Positions 38,843-48,153 are shown, numbered from the stretch's first letter. The stretch is 64,000 bases of DNA from Allobosea sp. (GCA_024231975.1 JAAEQB010000078.1:248001-312000), one strand, 5' to 3'. Numbers and translations: made by a program. The notes: generated by a model not told the origin, from the letters alone.

Positions 38843-38868
38843 CAGGCTTCCGCCTGATCCAGATCATG

Positions 38869-38900
38869 CGCGGTCCGGGCACCCGCCCGGGCCGCGTTTT
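38869..38900 (+). terminator. Rho-independent terminator of typA
   Basis: A 12-bp stem (38869-38880 with 38885-38896, one G-T pair), loop ACCC, followed by TTTT at 38897-38900, 27 bp after the typA stop. Confidence 0.85.
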
Positions 38901-39061
38901 CGTCTCCGGCGCTCGCTTGCGCGGGCAGCGCTGCTTTACCCTGAGAGTCTCTTAACGACTTCCGGCGATCATCTCCCGGTTGCCGGAACCGACCGTTTGG
39001 CAAGGCGTTGGGCGGCCGACCGGAGCGGGATGAGCGCTGTCTCGCGGTTCGGGAGGCCTCC

Positions 39062-40624
39062 TTGTCCAAGGTCTGGAACTTCATCGTGAAGCACCGCGTC
39101 AGCATCCAGGATCTCGGCCTGATCTTGGCCGTGGTGCTGGTGCTCGCCTACATCGCCTTCGAGGTGGATATCTTCGTCACGCAAGGCAGCGTGCCGATGG
39201 AGCAGAAGCTCGTCGAGCTCGACGAGGCGCTGCTGCTCGGCGGCGTGCTGGCGATCGGCCTGCTGATCTTCGCGGCGCGCAGGTACATGGAGCAGAAGCG
39301 CGAGATGGCCAGGCGCATCGCCGCCGAGGGCCGGGCGCGCGAGCTCGCCTATCAGGACCCGCTCACCGGCCTTGCCAACCGCCGCCAGTTCGAGGAGGCG
39401 CTGGCGATGGCGGCGGCATCGCCGCCGGCGCAGGGGCAGGTGCACGCGGTCTTCCTGCTCGATCTCAACGGCTTCAAGCAGATCAACGACACTTATGGCC
39501 ACGATGCCGGCGACGAGGTGCTGCTCGCGGTCGCCGAGCATCTGCTGCGCGCAGTCCGTGACGGCGATCTCGTCGCGCGCCTGGGCGGCGACGAGTTCGT
39601 GCTGCTGGCCCAGCACCTGATGGGACCGGAGGCCGCCGCGAACATTGCGACGCGCATCATCAGCGGCCTTGGCGAGCCGATCCTGACCGGCAGGGTCGAG
39701 CATCGGGTGGCGACGGGCATCGGCATCGCCTTCCTGCCCGACGACGCGCAGACGACGGCGGAGGCGCTGCGCAAGGCCGATCTTGCGCTCTATCGCGCCA
39801 AGGGCGAGCGCCGCTCCGCCTTCCGTTTCTTCGAGGAGGAGATGGACCGCCTGGTGCGCCAGCGCGAGCAGATGGAACGGGAGCTGCGCGAGGCGCTCGA
39901 GCTGGACCTGATCAGGCCGCAATTCCGCCCGTCGATCGATCTTGCCAGCGGCAGGGTGACGGGGTTCGAGGCGGTGCCGAGCTGGATCGTCGATGGGGTC
40001 GAGCGCTTCCCCCCGGAGCGCTTCCTGCCCGTCGCCGAGGAGACCGGCCTGATCCACGCCATCGCCAGGCGCATCCTCGACATCGCCTGCGCGGCGGCGC
40101 GGGACTGGCCCGACGACATCATGCTGTCGATCGACGTCCTGCCCGCCCAGCTCAAGGACCGCTCGCTCGGCGAAGGCATCCTCGCAGCGATCGGCGCTGC
40201 GGGGCTGCAGCCGGCGCGCCTGGAGATCGACATCTCCGAGAGCGCCATCGTCCATGACCTGCATGCCGCCAAGGCGGCGCTGGGCTGCTTGCGGCAGGCC
40301 GGCGTCAGGGTCGCGCTCGACAATTTCGGCACGGGCTATTCGAACCTCTACCACATCCGGGAATTCGGCTTCGACAAGGTCAAGATCGACCGCCGCTTCG
40401 TCTCGAACATGCAGGACGAGGACGCAGCCAGCGTGGTGCGGGCACTGGCCGGCCTAGGACAGGGGCTCGGCGTCACCGTCAGTGCCGACGGCATTGCGGG
40501 GCCGGGCGATGCTGCCCTGCTCGCCTCGGGCGTCAGCGAAGGGCAGAACGCCGCGCAGCTGCTATCCGCCGATGCCGCGCGCCTGCTCGCTCGCGAGGGA
40601 CGCTTTCAGATCGGAGCGCAATGA
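39062..40624 (+). CDS. GGDEF-EAL protein: diguanylate cyclase with degenerate EAL domain
   Basis: A 520-residue inner-membrane protein. Two helices lie near residues 13-33 and 55-72. The GGDEF domain has intact GGDEF and an inhibitory RxxD site (RDGD five residues before). The EAL domain has lost signatures: EAV for EAL, DNFGTGYSNL for DDFGTGYS, and ADG where AEG is usual. I expect cyclic-di-GMP synthesis with product inhibition and little or no hydrolysis. TTG 39062 is chosen as start because GGGAGG ends six bases upstream. It overlaps the next gene by 4 bp. Confidence 0.83.
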   Translation: MSKVWNFIVKHRVSIQDLGLILAVVLVLAYIAFEVDIFVTQGSVPMEQKLVELDEALLLGGVLAIGLLIFAARRYMEQKREMARRIAAEGRARELAYQDPLTGLANRRQFEEALAMAAASPPAQGQVHAVFLLDLNGFKQINDTYGHDAGDEVLLAVAEHLLRAVRDGDLVARLGGDEFVLLAQHLMGPEAAANIATRIISGLGEPILTGRVEHRVATGIGIAFLPDDAQTTAEALRKADLALYRAKGERRSAFRFFEEEMDRLVRQREQMERELREALELDLIRPQFRPSIDLASGRVTGFEAVPSWIVDGVERFPPERFLPVAEETGLIHAIARRILDIACAAARDWPDDIMLSIDVLPAQLKDRSLGEGILAAIGAAGLQPARLEIDISESAIVHDLHAAKAALGCLRQAGVRVALDNFGTGYSNLYHIREFGFDKVKIDRRFVSNMQDEDAASVVRALAGLGQGLGVTVSADGIAGPGDAALLASGVSEGQNAAQLLSADAARLLAREGRFQIGAQ

Positions 40625-41190
40625 TCGACACCATCCGCAAACCGGTCGAGATCCTGCTGATCACCGGCCCGGCCGGGGTCGGCAAGTCGACCCTGTGCTG
40701 GGAAATGGGCGCGATCCTCGCCGAGGCCGGCATCGCCCATGCCGCGATCGAGAGCGACGAACTCGACCGCGTCTTCCCGAAACCTGGCGCGGAGGAGCTT
40801 GCTCCGCTCGCGCCCGGCGCCCGCGACGTCAGCCAGCTCAATCTCGCCGCACTCTGGAGCACCTATCGCGCCCTCGGCCATAGCCGCCTGATCATGTCCG
40901 GCGTAATGCTGCATGTCGCTTTCGACAGGCGCTGGATCCTCGCCGCGATCCCGGAAGCGCGAATTACCGTGGTGCGCCTGCGCGCCGCCGACGACAGCCT
41001 GCTCGCGCGTCTCGACCGCCGCGAGGCAGGGGCGGGCCGCGAGGCCCAGATCGAACGCTCGCTGCGCCAGGCGCGCCGGCTTGCCAGCGAAGCGACAGAC
41101 GGGTTCGTCATCGTTGAAACGGATGGCCGCACACCGGCCGAGCTGGCTGGCGAGGTGCTCGGCAAGTCAGGCTGGTTGCCGATATCCTGA
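40621..41190 (+). CDS. P-loop NTPase/kinase-like protein
   Basis: A 189-residue protein with Walker A GPAGVGKST near residues 16-24 and a small-molecule-kinase-like layout (ESDELDRVF, then RLDRREAGAGREAQIER and RLASEATDGFVIVETDG). It resembles gluconate-kinase or chloramphenicol-phosphotransferase-like proteins, but no specific substrate motif is evident. It is translationally coupled (ATGA) to the GGDEF-EAL gene. Confidence 0.65.
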   Translation: MIDTIRKPVEILLITGPAGVGKSTLCWEMGAILAEAGIAHAAIESDELDRVFPKPGAEELAPLAPGARDVSQLNLAALWSTYRALGHSRLIMSGVMLHVAFDRRWILAAIPEARITVVRLRAADDSLLARLDRREAGAGREAQIERSLRQARRLASEATDGFVIVETDGRTPAELAGEVLGKSGWLPIS

Positions 41191-41303
41191 CCGGCGCTCC
41201 GCGGCCGTTCGATCATCGCGGGCCCGCCCTGCAGCAGGCGCCATTGTCTCCCGCTTTCCACTCTGCTCCCTTGCGCTCCGCTACAAAGGGGAAGGATCTC
41301 ACC

Positions 41304-42242
41304 ATGCAGTTCCGCAATCTCGGCCGTTCCGGCCTGCGCGTCTCGCTCGTCGGCCTCGGCTGCAATAATTTCGGCGGCCGGATCGATCTGGAGGCGGCGC
41401 GCAAGGTCGTCGACGCCGCGATCGAGCACGGCATCACCCTGTTCGACACCGCCGACATGTACGGCAATCGCGGCGGCTCGGAGCTGGCGCTCGGCGAATT
41501 GCTCGGCGCCCGCCGCAAGGACATCGTGCTCGCCAGCAAGTTCGGCATGAACATGGACGAGGCCGGCGTGAAGAAGGGCGGCTCGCGCCGCTACATCATC
41601 GAGGCGGTCGAAGCCTCGCTGAAGCGGATGAAGACCGACTGGATCGACCTCTACCAGCTGCACCGCCCCGACCCTCTGACACCGATCGAGGAGACGCTGC
41701 GCGCCCTCGACGACCTGATCCGCCAGGGCAAGGTCCGCTATATCGGCTGCTCGAACCTGCCGTCCTGGCAGGTCGCCGATGCGCATTGGACGGCCAAGAC
41801 GCTCGGCCTCGAAGGCTTCGCCTCGGCCCAGGACGAATACAGCCTGCTGGTGCGCGGCGCCGAGAAGGAGCTAATCCCGGCTGCCCGGCATTTCGGCATG
41901 GGCCTGCTGCCCTATTTCCCGCTCGCCAACGGCCTGCTCACCGGCAAGTACCAGCGCAATGCCCCGATGCCGGAAGGCGCACGCATGACCCGCGAGGCGC
42001 AGCGCGCCGGCGAGGTGCTGACCGAGGCGAACTGGGCCAGGACCGAGAAGCTCGCCGCCTTCTGCGAGGCGCGCGGCAAGACGCTGCTCGAGCTCGCCTT
42101 CTCCTGGCTCGCCGCCCAGCCGGTCGTCTCCAGCGTCATCGCCGGCGCGACGAAGCCGGAGCAGGTCGCCGCCAACGTCAAGGCGGCGGGCTGGGCGCTG
42201 ACGCCGGAGGAGCTCGCCGAGATCGACGCGATCACGCGCTGA
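41304..42242 (+). CDS. Aldo/keto reductase
   Basis: A 312-residue AKR (YhdN/Gsp69-like branch). The tetrad is in FDTADMYGNRG, LASKFG and YQLHRPD; the cofactor region is SVIAGATKPEQVAANV. ATG 41304 follows GGGGAAGGA. The substrate is unknown. Confidence 0.88.
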   Translation: MQFRNLGRSGLRVSLVGLGCNNFGGRIDLEAARKVVDAAIEHGITLFDTADMYGNRGGSELALGELLGARRKDIVLASKFGMNMDEAGVKKGGSRRYIIEAVEASLKRMKTDWIDLYQLHRPDPLTPIEETLRALDDLIRQGKVRYIGCSNLPSWQVADAHWTAKTLGLEGFASAQDEYSLLVRGAEKELIPAARHFGMGLLPYFPLANGLLTGKYQRNAPMPEGARMTREAQRAGEVLTEANWARTEKLAAFCEARGKTLLELAFSWLAAQPVVSSVIAGATKPEQVAANVKAAGWALTPEELAEIDAITR

Positions 42243-42395
42243 AATCGGCCGCGAGAGCGCCTCAAAGACGCCCAACGGCACAGCCAAAGCATTAGCCTTG
42301 CCTCCCTGCCCATGCGACGGGGCGCGGAGGCTGTTGTCAAAACCCTGCGCCTGGGGTTCCCTTGCGCAACCGCAGCTGAGGCCGCTGACTTCGTG

Positions 42396-43634
42396 ATGCG
42401 CATCGCCCATCTCCTGGCGTTCGCCTTTTCCCTGATCGCCCTGCCCGCGCTGGCGCAGGACAAGCCGGCTGCCGCGCCGCAGCCGGAGCCGATGCGCATC
42501 GTGCTGACGCGCAGCGCCGAGCCCTGCGAGCCGGACTGCCGTGAATGGCTCGCCGCCCAGGGAGCGATCACCAAGGACACGCCGGCCGAACTGCGCCGTG
42601 CACTCGCCGAATTGAACGGGCGCAGGCTGCCGCTGCTGGTCTACTCGACCGGCGGCACGGTCGAAGCGGCCATCGCGATGGGCGAGCTCGTCCGCAAGAG
42701 CGGCCTCGACATCGCCGTCGCCCGCACCGTCTTCAGCCAGCGCGAGCCGGCGCTCGGCACAATCGACGAGCGCAGCCCGCTCTGCGCCTCGGCCTGCACC
42801 CTCTTCCTCGCCAGCGGCGTGCGCCGGATCATCCCCCCGCAATCGCGCATCGGCGTGCACCAGCAGACCATCGTCGAAACCGAGACGACGACGGTGCGCG
42901 ACTACAGGGTTGTGCGCGGGCGCAGGGAGCTGGTCGACGAAAGAACCGAGACGCGGACGGTCAAGCAGGAGCAAGCGACCGGCGAAATCGACGCCAAGAT
43001 GAGACGCTACCTCGATGCGATGGGGCTCGACCGCTCCTTCATCGAGGTGACGGTGTCGACGCCGGCCGACACGATGCGCTATCTGAAGCCCGACGAGATG
43101 CGCGCGACCACGATCGCGACCCAGATCGGCCCCGCCGCCCTCGCCTTCGAGGACCTGCGCCCCGCATTAGCTCCCGCTCCCGGCTCTTCGCGGAGCCTGG
43201 GCGCGGCCCCCGTGCTGCCGGCGACGCTGGTCGCACCGGCGACCCCGCTCGGCTCGGTCGAGCTCGGCCCGCATCGCGGCGGCAAATTGCGCCTCGCCTT
43301 GTCCGTCAGCGAAGGGCGCTATCAGCAGACGACCGCCCTGCAGATGCGGCTGCTGTTCGGCGATGCGCCGATCCCGACGCGATTGCGGACGGTTACCCTG
43401 ACCTTGCCGGGCGGCCCGCCGATCATCGCGCAGAACGAGGACGGCAGCGCCCCCGACGGGCCGATGAGCGCCGATGTCCTGCGCGAAACCTTGTGCGGCC
43501 TGACCGATCGAACCGCGGTATCGCTGAGGATCGATCCCCCAGCGGAAGAGGGCATCCCTTCGACCTGGCAGCGCAGCGGCACCGCGGCCGAGCTGCTGCG
43601 TCTGCCGCAGCTGCGCTCGGCGATCTGCCGCTGA
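42396..43634 (+). CDS. Exported ClpP-like (COG3904 type) protein
   Basis: A 412-residue protein with a signal peptide (MRIAHLLAFAFSLIALPALA). Residues about 60-230 resemble a ClpP/crotonase-type serine-protease fold: LVYSTGGTVEAAIAMGELV as oxyanion loop and CASACTLFLASGVRR with the likely nucleophile Ser, then IGVHQQ with a His. The C-terminal 170 residues are a separate beta-rich region after a Pro/Ala linker. A peptidase role is inference from the fold. Confidence 0.65.
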   Translation: MRIAHLLAFAFSLIALPALAQDKPAAAPQPEPMRIVLTRSAEPCEPDCREWLAAQGAITKDTPAELRRALAELNGRRLPLLVYSTGGTVEAAIAMGELVRKSGLDIAVARTVFSQREPALGTIDERSPLCASACTLFLASGVRRIIPPQSRIGVHQQTIVETETTTVRDYRVVRGRRELVDERTETRTVKQEQATGEIDAKMRRYLDAMGLDRSFIEVTVSTPADTMRYLKPDEMRATTIATQIGPAALAFEDLRPALAPAPGSSRSLGAAPVLPATLVAPATPLGSVELGPHRGGKLRLALSVSEGRYQQTTALQMRLLFGDAPIPTRLRTVTLTLPGGPPIIAQNEDGSAPDGPMSADVLRETLCGLTDRTAVSLRIDPPAEEGIPSTWQRSGTAAELLRLPQLRSAICR

Positions 43635-43694
43635 CGGGCGGCGATCAAATCCCATCCGGAACCAATCACTCCCCGGCAGGCGCAATCGATTACA

Positions 43695-43711
43695 TGCACG
43701 CCTCGCGTGCA
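43695..43711. promoter_or_regulatory. Palindrome upstream of the XylF-like gene
   Basis: TGCACGC / GCGTGCA with a 3-bp centre, 112 bp before the sugar-binding protein gene. It is possibly an operator for a sugar regulator encoded elsewhere. Confidence 0.4.
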
Positions 43712-43822
43712 GTTCAACCTGCCTTCAATGTGTGCTTGACGCGTCCGGGCCGATAAGATCACCTTCCCTCCAATGCGACGCGCCGCACGAAAGCGCGCGG
43801 CCGCAAACGAGGGAGAAACGCC

Positions 43823-44872
43823 GTGTTGAGACGCCATTTTCTCGCCGCGGGCCTCGCGCTCGCGGCTTTCGGCAGCGCATTCCCCGCTTTCGCCCAGAGC
43901 AAGGGGCCGGTGATCGGGGTGAGCTGGTCGAATTTCCAGGAGGAACGCTGGAAGACCGACGAGGCCGCGATCAAGGCGGCGATCGAGAAGGTCGGCGGCA
44001 CCTATCTCTCGGCCGATGCGCAATCCTCGCCCGCCAAGCAGCTCACCGATGTCGAGAGCCTGATCGCGCGCGGCGCCAAGGCGATCATCGTGCTGGCCCA
44101 GGATGCGCAGGCGATCCGCCCGGCCGTGCAGAAGGCCGTCGACGAGGGCATCGCGGTGGTCGGCTATGACCGGCTGATCGAGATTCCGCAGGCCTTCTAC
44201 CTGACCTTCGACAATGTCGAGGTCGGCCGGATGATGGCGCGCGAGATCCAGAAGGCGAAGCCGGAAGGCAACTACGTCTTCATCAAGGGCTCGAGCTCGG
44301 ACCCGAACGCCAACTTCCTGTTCCAGGGCTCGATCGAGGTGCTGAAGCCCGCGATCGACGCCGGCAAGATCAAGAATGTCGGCGAGGCCTATACCGATGG
44401 CTGGCTGCCGGCCAACGCCCAGCGCAACATGGAGCAGTTCCTGACGCGCAACGCCAATAAGGTCGACGCCGTCATCGCCGCCAATGACGGCACCGGCGGC
44501 GGCGCCATCGCCGCGCTCGCCGCGCAGGGCCTCGCCGGCTCGGTGCCGGTCTCGGGCCAGGACGCCGACCGTGCCGCTCTCAACCGCGTCGCGCTCGGCA
44601 CCCAGACGGTGACGATCTGGAAGGATGCGCGCGAGCTCGGGCGCAACGCCGCCGAGATCGCGATCAAGCTCGCCGGCGGCGCCAAGCTGACCGAGGTCGC
44701 CGGCGCGACCGCCTGGGACCAGGGCCCGAGCAAGGCCAAGATGACCGCGCTCTTCCTGAAGCCGGTGCCGGTGACCAAGGACAATCTCGGCGTCGTGATC
44801 GAGGCCGGCTGGGCGCCGAAGGCCGCCGTCTGCCAGGGCGTCGCCGCCGGCAAGGTCAAGGCCTGTGACTGA
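43823..44872 (+). CDS. xylF: Sugar ABC transporter substrate-binding protein (XylF-like)
   Basis: A 349-residue periplasmic protein with a signal peptide (about 25 residues, ending AFAQ) and a periplasmic-binding-protein fold typical of D-xylose-binding proteins (VGYDRLIEIPQAFYLTFDN, VFIKGSSSDPNANFL, VIAANDGTGGGAIAAL, VSGQDADRAAL). The start is GTG 43823 after GAGGGAGAAA. It is the first gene of a three-gene importer. Xylose is the best guess, from the family resemblance only. Confidence 0.83.
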   Translation: MLRRHFLAAGLALAAFGSAFPAFAQSKGPVIGVSWSNFQEERWKTDEAAIKAAIEKVGGTYLSADAQSSPAKQLTDVESLIARGAKAIIVLAQDAQAIRPAVQKAVDEGIAVVGYDRLIEIPQAFYLTFDNVEVGRMMAREIQKAKPEGNYVFIKGSSSDPNANFLFQGSIEVLKPAIDAGKIKNVGEAYTDGWLPANAQRNMEQFLTRNANKVDAVIAANDGTGGGAIAALAAQGLAGSVPVSGQDADRAALNRVALGTQTVTIWKDARELGRNAAEIAIKLAGGAKLTEVAGATAWDQGPSKAKMTALFLKPVPVTKDNLGVVIEAGWAPKAAVCQGVAAGKVKACD

Positions 44873-46169
44873 AGTAGCGCCGGCGCCGGCGCAGCCGGCA
44901 CCAGACGCAAAGACCTTCGCTGATCATCTGCGCGCCATCGAGTTCGACGCGCGGATGATCGGCATGATCGCCGCCTTGGCGGTGATCTGGCTCGGCTTCA
45001 ACTGGCTCTCGGACGGCGCCTTCCTGACGCCGCGCAATCTCTGGAACCTCTCGGTCCAGACCGCCTCGGTCGCGGTGATGGCCTGCGGCATGGTGCTGGT
45101 CATCGTCACCCGCAATATCGACCTCTCGGTCGGCTCCATGCTCGGCTTCGTCGGCATGGTCACCGGCCTCGTCCAGGCGCAATTGCTCCCTGGCCTCATC
45201 GGCTTCGAGCATCCCGCCACCTGGCTGCTCTCGATCCTTGCTGCGGTCGCGCTCGGCGGACTGATCGGCCTGTTCCAGGGCGCGCTCATCGCCTATCTCG
45301 CCATCCCCTCCTTCATCGTCACGCTCGGCGGCCTGCTGGTCTGGCGCGGCGGCGCCTGGTGGGTGACGCAGGGCCAGACCATCGCGCCGATGGATTCGCG
45401 CTTCCGCCCGCTCGGTGGCGGCATCGAGGGCGCGATCGGCACCACCGCCTCCTGGGCGATCGGTATCGGTATCTGCGCCCTGATCCTCGCCGGGATCGCC
45501 TTCGCCCGGCGCCGGCGCAAGCGCTATGGATTCGCCCTGCGCCCGCTCTGGGCCGAGATCGTGCTGGCGGCGCTCGCCTGCGGCACGGTGATCGGCGCGG
45601 TCGCGATCGCCAACGCCTATGCGCTGCCGGCCGGCGTCGCCCGCCGCCTCGTCGAGGCGAAGGGCGGGAGCTGGCCCGAGGGCGGGCTCATCATCGGCCA
45701 TGGCCTGGCCGTACCGGTGCTGCTGGCGCTCGCCGTCGGCGTCGCCATGAGTTTCCTGGCGCGGCGCCTGCGCTTCGGGCGCTATGTCTTCTCGATCGGC
45801 GGCAATCCCGAGGCCGCCCAGCTCTCCGGCGTCAACACGCGAAAAGTGCTGATGCTGGTCTACGGGCTGACGGGCATGCTGGTCGGCATCGCCGCCTGCA
45901 TCTCGACCGCCCGCCTCAATGCCGCGACCAATTCGGCCGGACAGCTCGACGAGCTCTATGTCATCGCTGCGGCGGTGATCGGCGGCACCTCCCTCGCCGG
46001 CGGTGTCGGCACCATCACCGGTGCGATGCTGGGCGCACTGGTGATGCAGTCGCTGCAATCGGGCATGGTGCTGATCGGGGTCGACACGCCCTTGCAGAAC
46101 ATCGTTGTCGGCATCGTGCTCGTCCTCGCCGTCTGGCTCGACGGGCTCTATCGCAAGCGGCTCGGCTGA
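44865..46169 (+). CDS. xylH: Sugar ABC transporter permease (XylH-like)
   Basis: A 434-residue permease with about ten helices. It has the family signatures RNIDLSVGSMLGFVG and AAAVIGGTSLAGGVGTITG near the C-terminus. GTG 44865 overlaps the xylF-like stop by 8 bp. The long central loop (about residues 185-260) is as in XylH, which is longer than ribose permeases. Confidence 0.85.
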   Translation: MTEVAPAPAQPAPDAKTFADHLRAIEFDARMIGMIAALAVIWLGFNWLSDGAFLTPRNLWNLSVQTASVAVMACGMVLVIVTRNIDLSVGSMLGFVGMVTGLVQAQLLPGLIGFEHPATWLLSILAAVALGGLIGLFQGALIAYLAIPSFIVTLGGLLVWRGGAWWVTQGQTIAPMDSRFRPLGGGIEGAIGTTASWAIGIGICALILAGIAFARRRRKRYGFALRPLWAEIVLAALACGTVIGAVAIANAYALPAGVARRLVEAKGGSWPEGGLIIGHGLAVPVLLALAVGVAMSFLARRLRFGRYVFSIGGNPEAAQLSGVNTRKVLMLVYGLTGMLVGIAACISTARLNAATNSAGQLDELYVIAAAVIGGTSLAGGVGTITGAMLGALVMQSLQSGMVLIGVDTPLQNIVVGIVLVLAVWLDGLYRKRLG

Positions 46170-46179
46170 GGAGGGCGAC

Positions 46180-46959
46180 ATGGACATGACCACGCCCCTC
46201 GTCGAGATGCGCGAGATCTCGATCGCCTTCGGCGGCATCAAGGCGGTCGACCATGCCAGTGTCGACCTCCATGCTGGCGAGGTCGTCGGCCTGCTCGGCC
46301 ATAACGGCGCCGGCAAGTCGACGCTGATCAAGATCCTGTCGGGGGCCTATCGCGCCGATGCCGGCGAGATCAGGATCGCCGGCGAGCCGGTGTCGATCTC
46401 CAGTCCACGCGACGCCAAGCGCCACGGCATCGAGACGATCTACCAGACGCTCGCTCTCGCCGACAATGTCGATGCCGCCGCCAACATCTTCCTCGGCCGC
46501 GAGCTTCTGACCAACTGGGGCACGCTCGACGACAGCGCGATGGAGGCCGAGACCCGCCAGGTGATGGGCCGGCTCAACCCGCATTTCCGCCGCTTCAAGG
46601 AGCCGGTGAAGGCGCTCTCAGGCGGCCAGCGCCAATCGGTCGCGATCGCCCGCGCGATCTATTTCAACGCCCGTGTGCTGATCATGGACGAGCCGACGGC
46701 GGCGCTCGGACCGGCCGAAACCAAACAGGTCGCCGACCTCATCCTCGAATTGAAGAAGCAAGGCATCGGCATCTTCCTGATCAGCCACGATCTGCACGAT
46801 GTCTTCGACCTCGCCGACCGCGTCAGCGTGATGAAGAACGGCAAGGTGGTCGGCACCGCCCATGTCCGCGACGTCACGCAGGACGAGGTGCTCGGCATGA
46901 TCATTTCAGGCAAATGCCCGCCCGGCGCGGTGGCCGGGCCGGGCGCGCTGCGGAGCTAG
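46180..46959 (+). CDS. Sugar ABC transporter ATPase, single domain (FrcA/XylG-like)
   Basis: A 259-residue ATPase: Walker A GHNGAGKST, signature LSGGQRQ, Walker B VLIMDEPTAAL, and an H-loop in LISHDLHD. E. coli XylG has two ATPase domains, about 510 residues; this protein has one, as FrcA of rhizobia does, so two copies must pair. It lies 10 bp after the permease. Confidence 0.85.
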   Translation: MDMTTPLVEMREISIAFGGIKAVDHASVDLHAGEVVGLLGHNGAGKSTLIKILSGAYRADAGEIRIAGEPVSISSPRDAKRHGIETIYQTLALADNVDAAANIFLGRELLTNWGTLDDSAMEAETRQVMGRLNPHFRRFKEPVKALSGGQRQSVAIARAIYFNARVLIMDEPTAALGPAETKQVADLILELKKQGIGIFLISHDLHDVFDLADRVSVMKNGKVVGTAHVRDVTQDEVLGMIISGKCPPGAVAGPGALRS

Positions 46960-46987
46960 CAGCGTCGGCGAAAGGACGGGGCGCGTC

Positions 46988-47572
46988 TCAGCGCAAGCCG
47001 TCTTCGCCCTTCGCCTCGGCGTGGGTGAGCCCGCCGACGCGCGGCAAGGGCCGGCCGCCGCTGGTCAGCGCCACCGCGACGACGATCTCGCCAGCGCGCG
47101 GCGCATCGGGAACGCGCACTTCCATGCCGTCGAAATGACTGCGGACATAGGCCGCAGCCTTGTGGCCGAGCGGCACGTCGAGAACGACGCCGAGCGAGCC
47201 ACGTTTCTTCGAGGACGGGATCAGCGCCGCCGCCTTGCCCAGGAGCTTGCGCAGGGGCGCGCCGAGCTTCGGATGCAGGATCGCGGCGGCGTGCTCCAGT
47301 TCGCCGTCCTCGCCGACGGCCGCGGCCTTGCCATAGCCCTGGACCGCCTCGCCCTCGATGCCGAGCGCGGCCAGTGCATGGCGGCCGAGCAGGTCGCCGA
47401 GCTCCTCGCCGATGTCGATCAGCTCGGAGAGATCGTCCTGGTAGGTGCCGGCGAAGGGATTGGCGATCACGGCGACGGCGGCGGCGCGCTTGATCGGCGG
47501 CGAGACGGGCCGGCCGAGCTCGCTATGGGTCTCGTCGAGGATGGTGACGATCTTGCGGATCCTGGCTTTCAT
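46988..47572 (-). CDS. Amino acid synthesis (DUF1185/PF06684) family protein, copy A
   Basis: A 194-residue protein of PF06684. I recall that two family structures showed a variant of the Bacillus chorismate mutase fold, but no enzyme activity is settled. Shared landmarks with copy B: KRAAAVAVIANPFAG, QGYGK, GELEH, IPSSKK, YVRSHFD and a C-terminal KGEDGLR. It is the last gene of the hnr operon, with a 4-bp overlap to copy B. The context suggests a step in, or next to, reductive nicotinate degradation. Confidence 0.8.
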   Translation of the reverse strand: MKARIRKIVTILDETHSELGRPVSPPIKRAAAVAVIANPFAGTYQDDLSELIDIGEELGDLLGRHALAALGIEGEAVQGYGKAAAVGEDGELEHAAAILHPKLGAPLRKLLGKAAALIPSSKKRGSLGVVLDVPLGHKAAAYVRSHFDGMEVRVPDAPRAGEIVVAVALTSGGRPLPRVGGLTHAEAKGEDGLR

Positions 47573-48153
47573 CGCAGGCCGTCCTCGCCCTTGATCTCGC
47601 TCGCCTTGAGGCCGCCGACACGGGCATGGATGCGCGGCCCGGTGGTCATCACCAGCGCGAACAGCAATTCGTCGGCCTTGGGCGCATCGGTGATGCCGAT
47701 CTCGAAGGCGTCGAAATGGCTGCGGACATAGGAGGCGTTGACGTGGGTGACCGGGATGTCGAGCCGCGTGCCGGGGCCGCCGACCTTCTTGGTCGAGGGC
47801 ACGATCGCCTTGGCGTCGCCCAGCAGCTCGCGCATGGCGTAGCCGCCCGGCACATGCCAGAGCGCGCCATGCTCGAGCTCGCCGGCGGCGCCAACGATGG
47901 CGCCCTTGCCATAGCCCTGGATCGCCTTGGCGTCGCCGCCCATCGCCGCGAGCAGGCGCTGCGCCATGGCGAGGCCGAAGGGCTTGAGATCGTCCATGAA
48001 GCCCTGGATGTCCTCGACATAGCGGCCGGCATAGGGGTTGGCGATCACCGCCAGCGCCGCGCCGCGCTTCAGCGGCACCGCGGCGGCCGGGCCGCCCTCA
48101 TGGAAGATTTCCTCGACGGTCACGGCGTATTTTCGCACGGCGATCTCAGGCAC
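47569..48153 (-). CDS. Amino acid synthesis (DUF1185/PF06684) family protein, copy B
   Basis: A 194-residue paralogue of the neighbouring protein, with the more typical family N-terminus (PEIAVRKYAVTVEEIFHEGG). I start it at GTG 48153, which has AGGAG a few bases upstream; the longer frame to 48183 would give a larger overlap with the UPF0280 gene. Conserved motifs: VPLKRGAALAVIANPYAG, QGYGK, GELEH, IPSTKK, YVRSHFD, KGEDGLR. The two copies have diverged clearly, so they may form a heteromer or have different roles. Confidence 0.8.
   Translation of the reverse strand: MPEIAVRKYAVTVEEIFHEGGPAAAVPLKRGAALAVIANPYAGRYVEDIQGFMDDLKPFGLAMAQRLLAAMGGDAKAIQGYGKGAIVGAAGELEHGALWHVPGGYAMRELLGDAKAIVPSTKKVGGPGTRLDIPVTHVNASYVRSHFDAFEIGITDAPKADELLFALVMTTGPRIHARVGGLKASEIKGEDGLR

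Noticed and set aside
43736..43759. A sigma70-like promoter (TTGACG ... TAAGAT) before the XylF-like gene
   Set aside because: The spacing between the two boxes is only about 12 bp, too short for a standard promoter.
46180..46959. A truncated XylG pseudogene
   Set aside because: The single ATPase domain is complete and of FrcA length, as is the second importer's ATPase at 55599-56393, so it is a normal short form.
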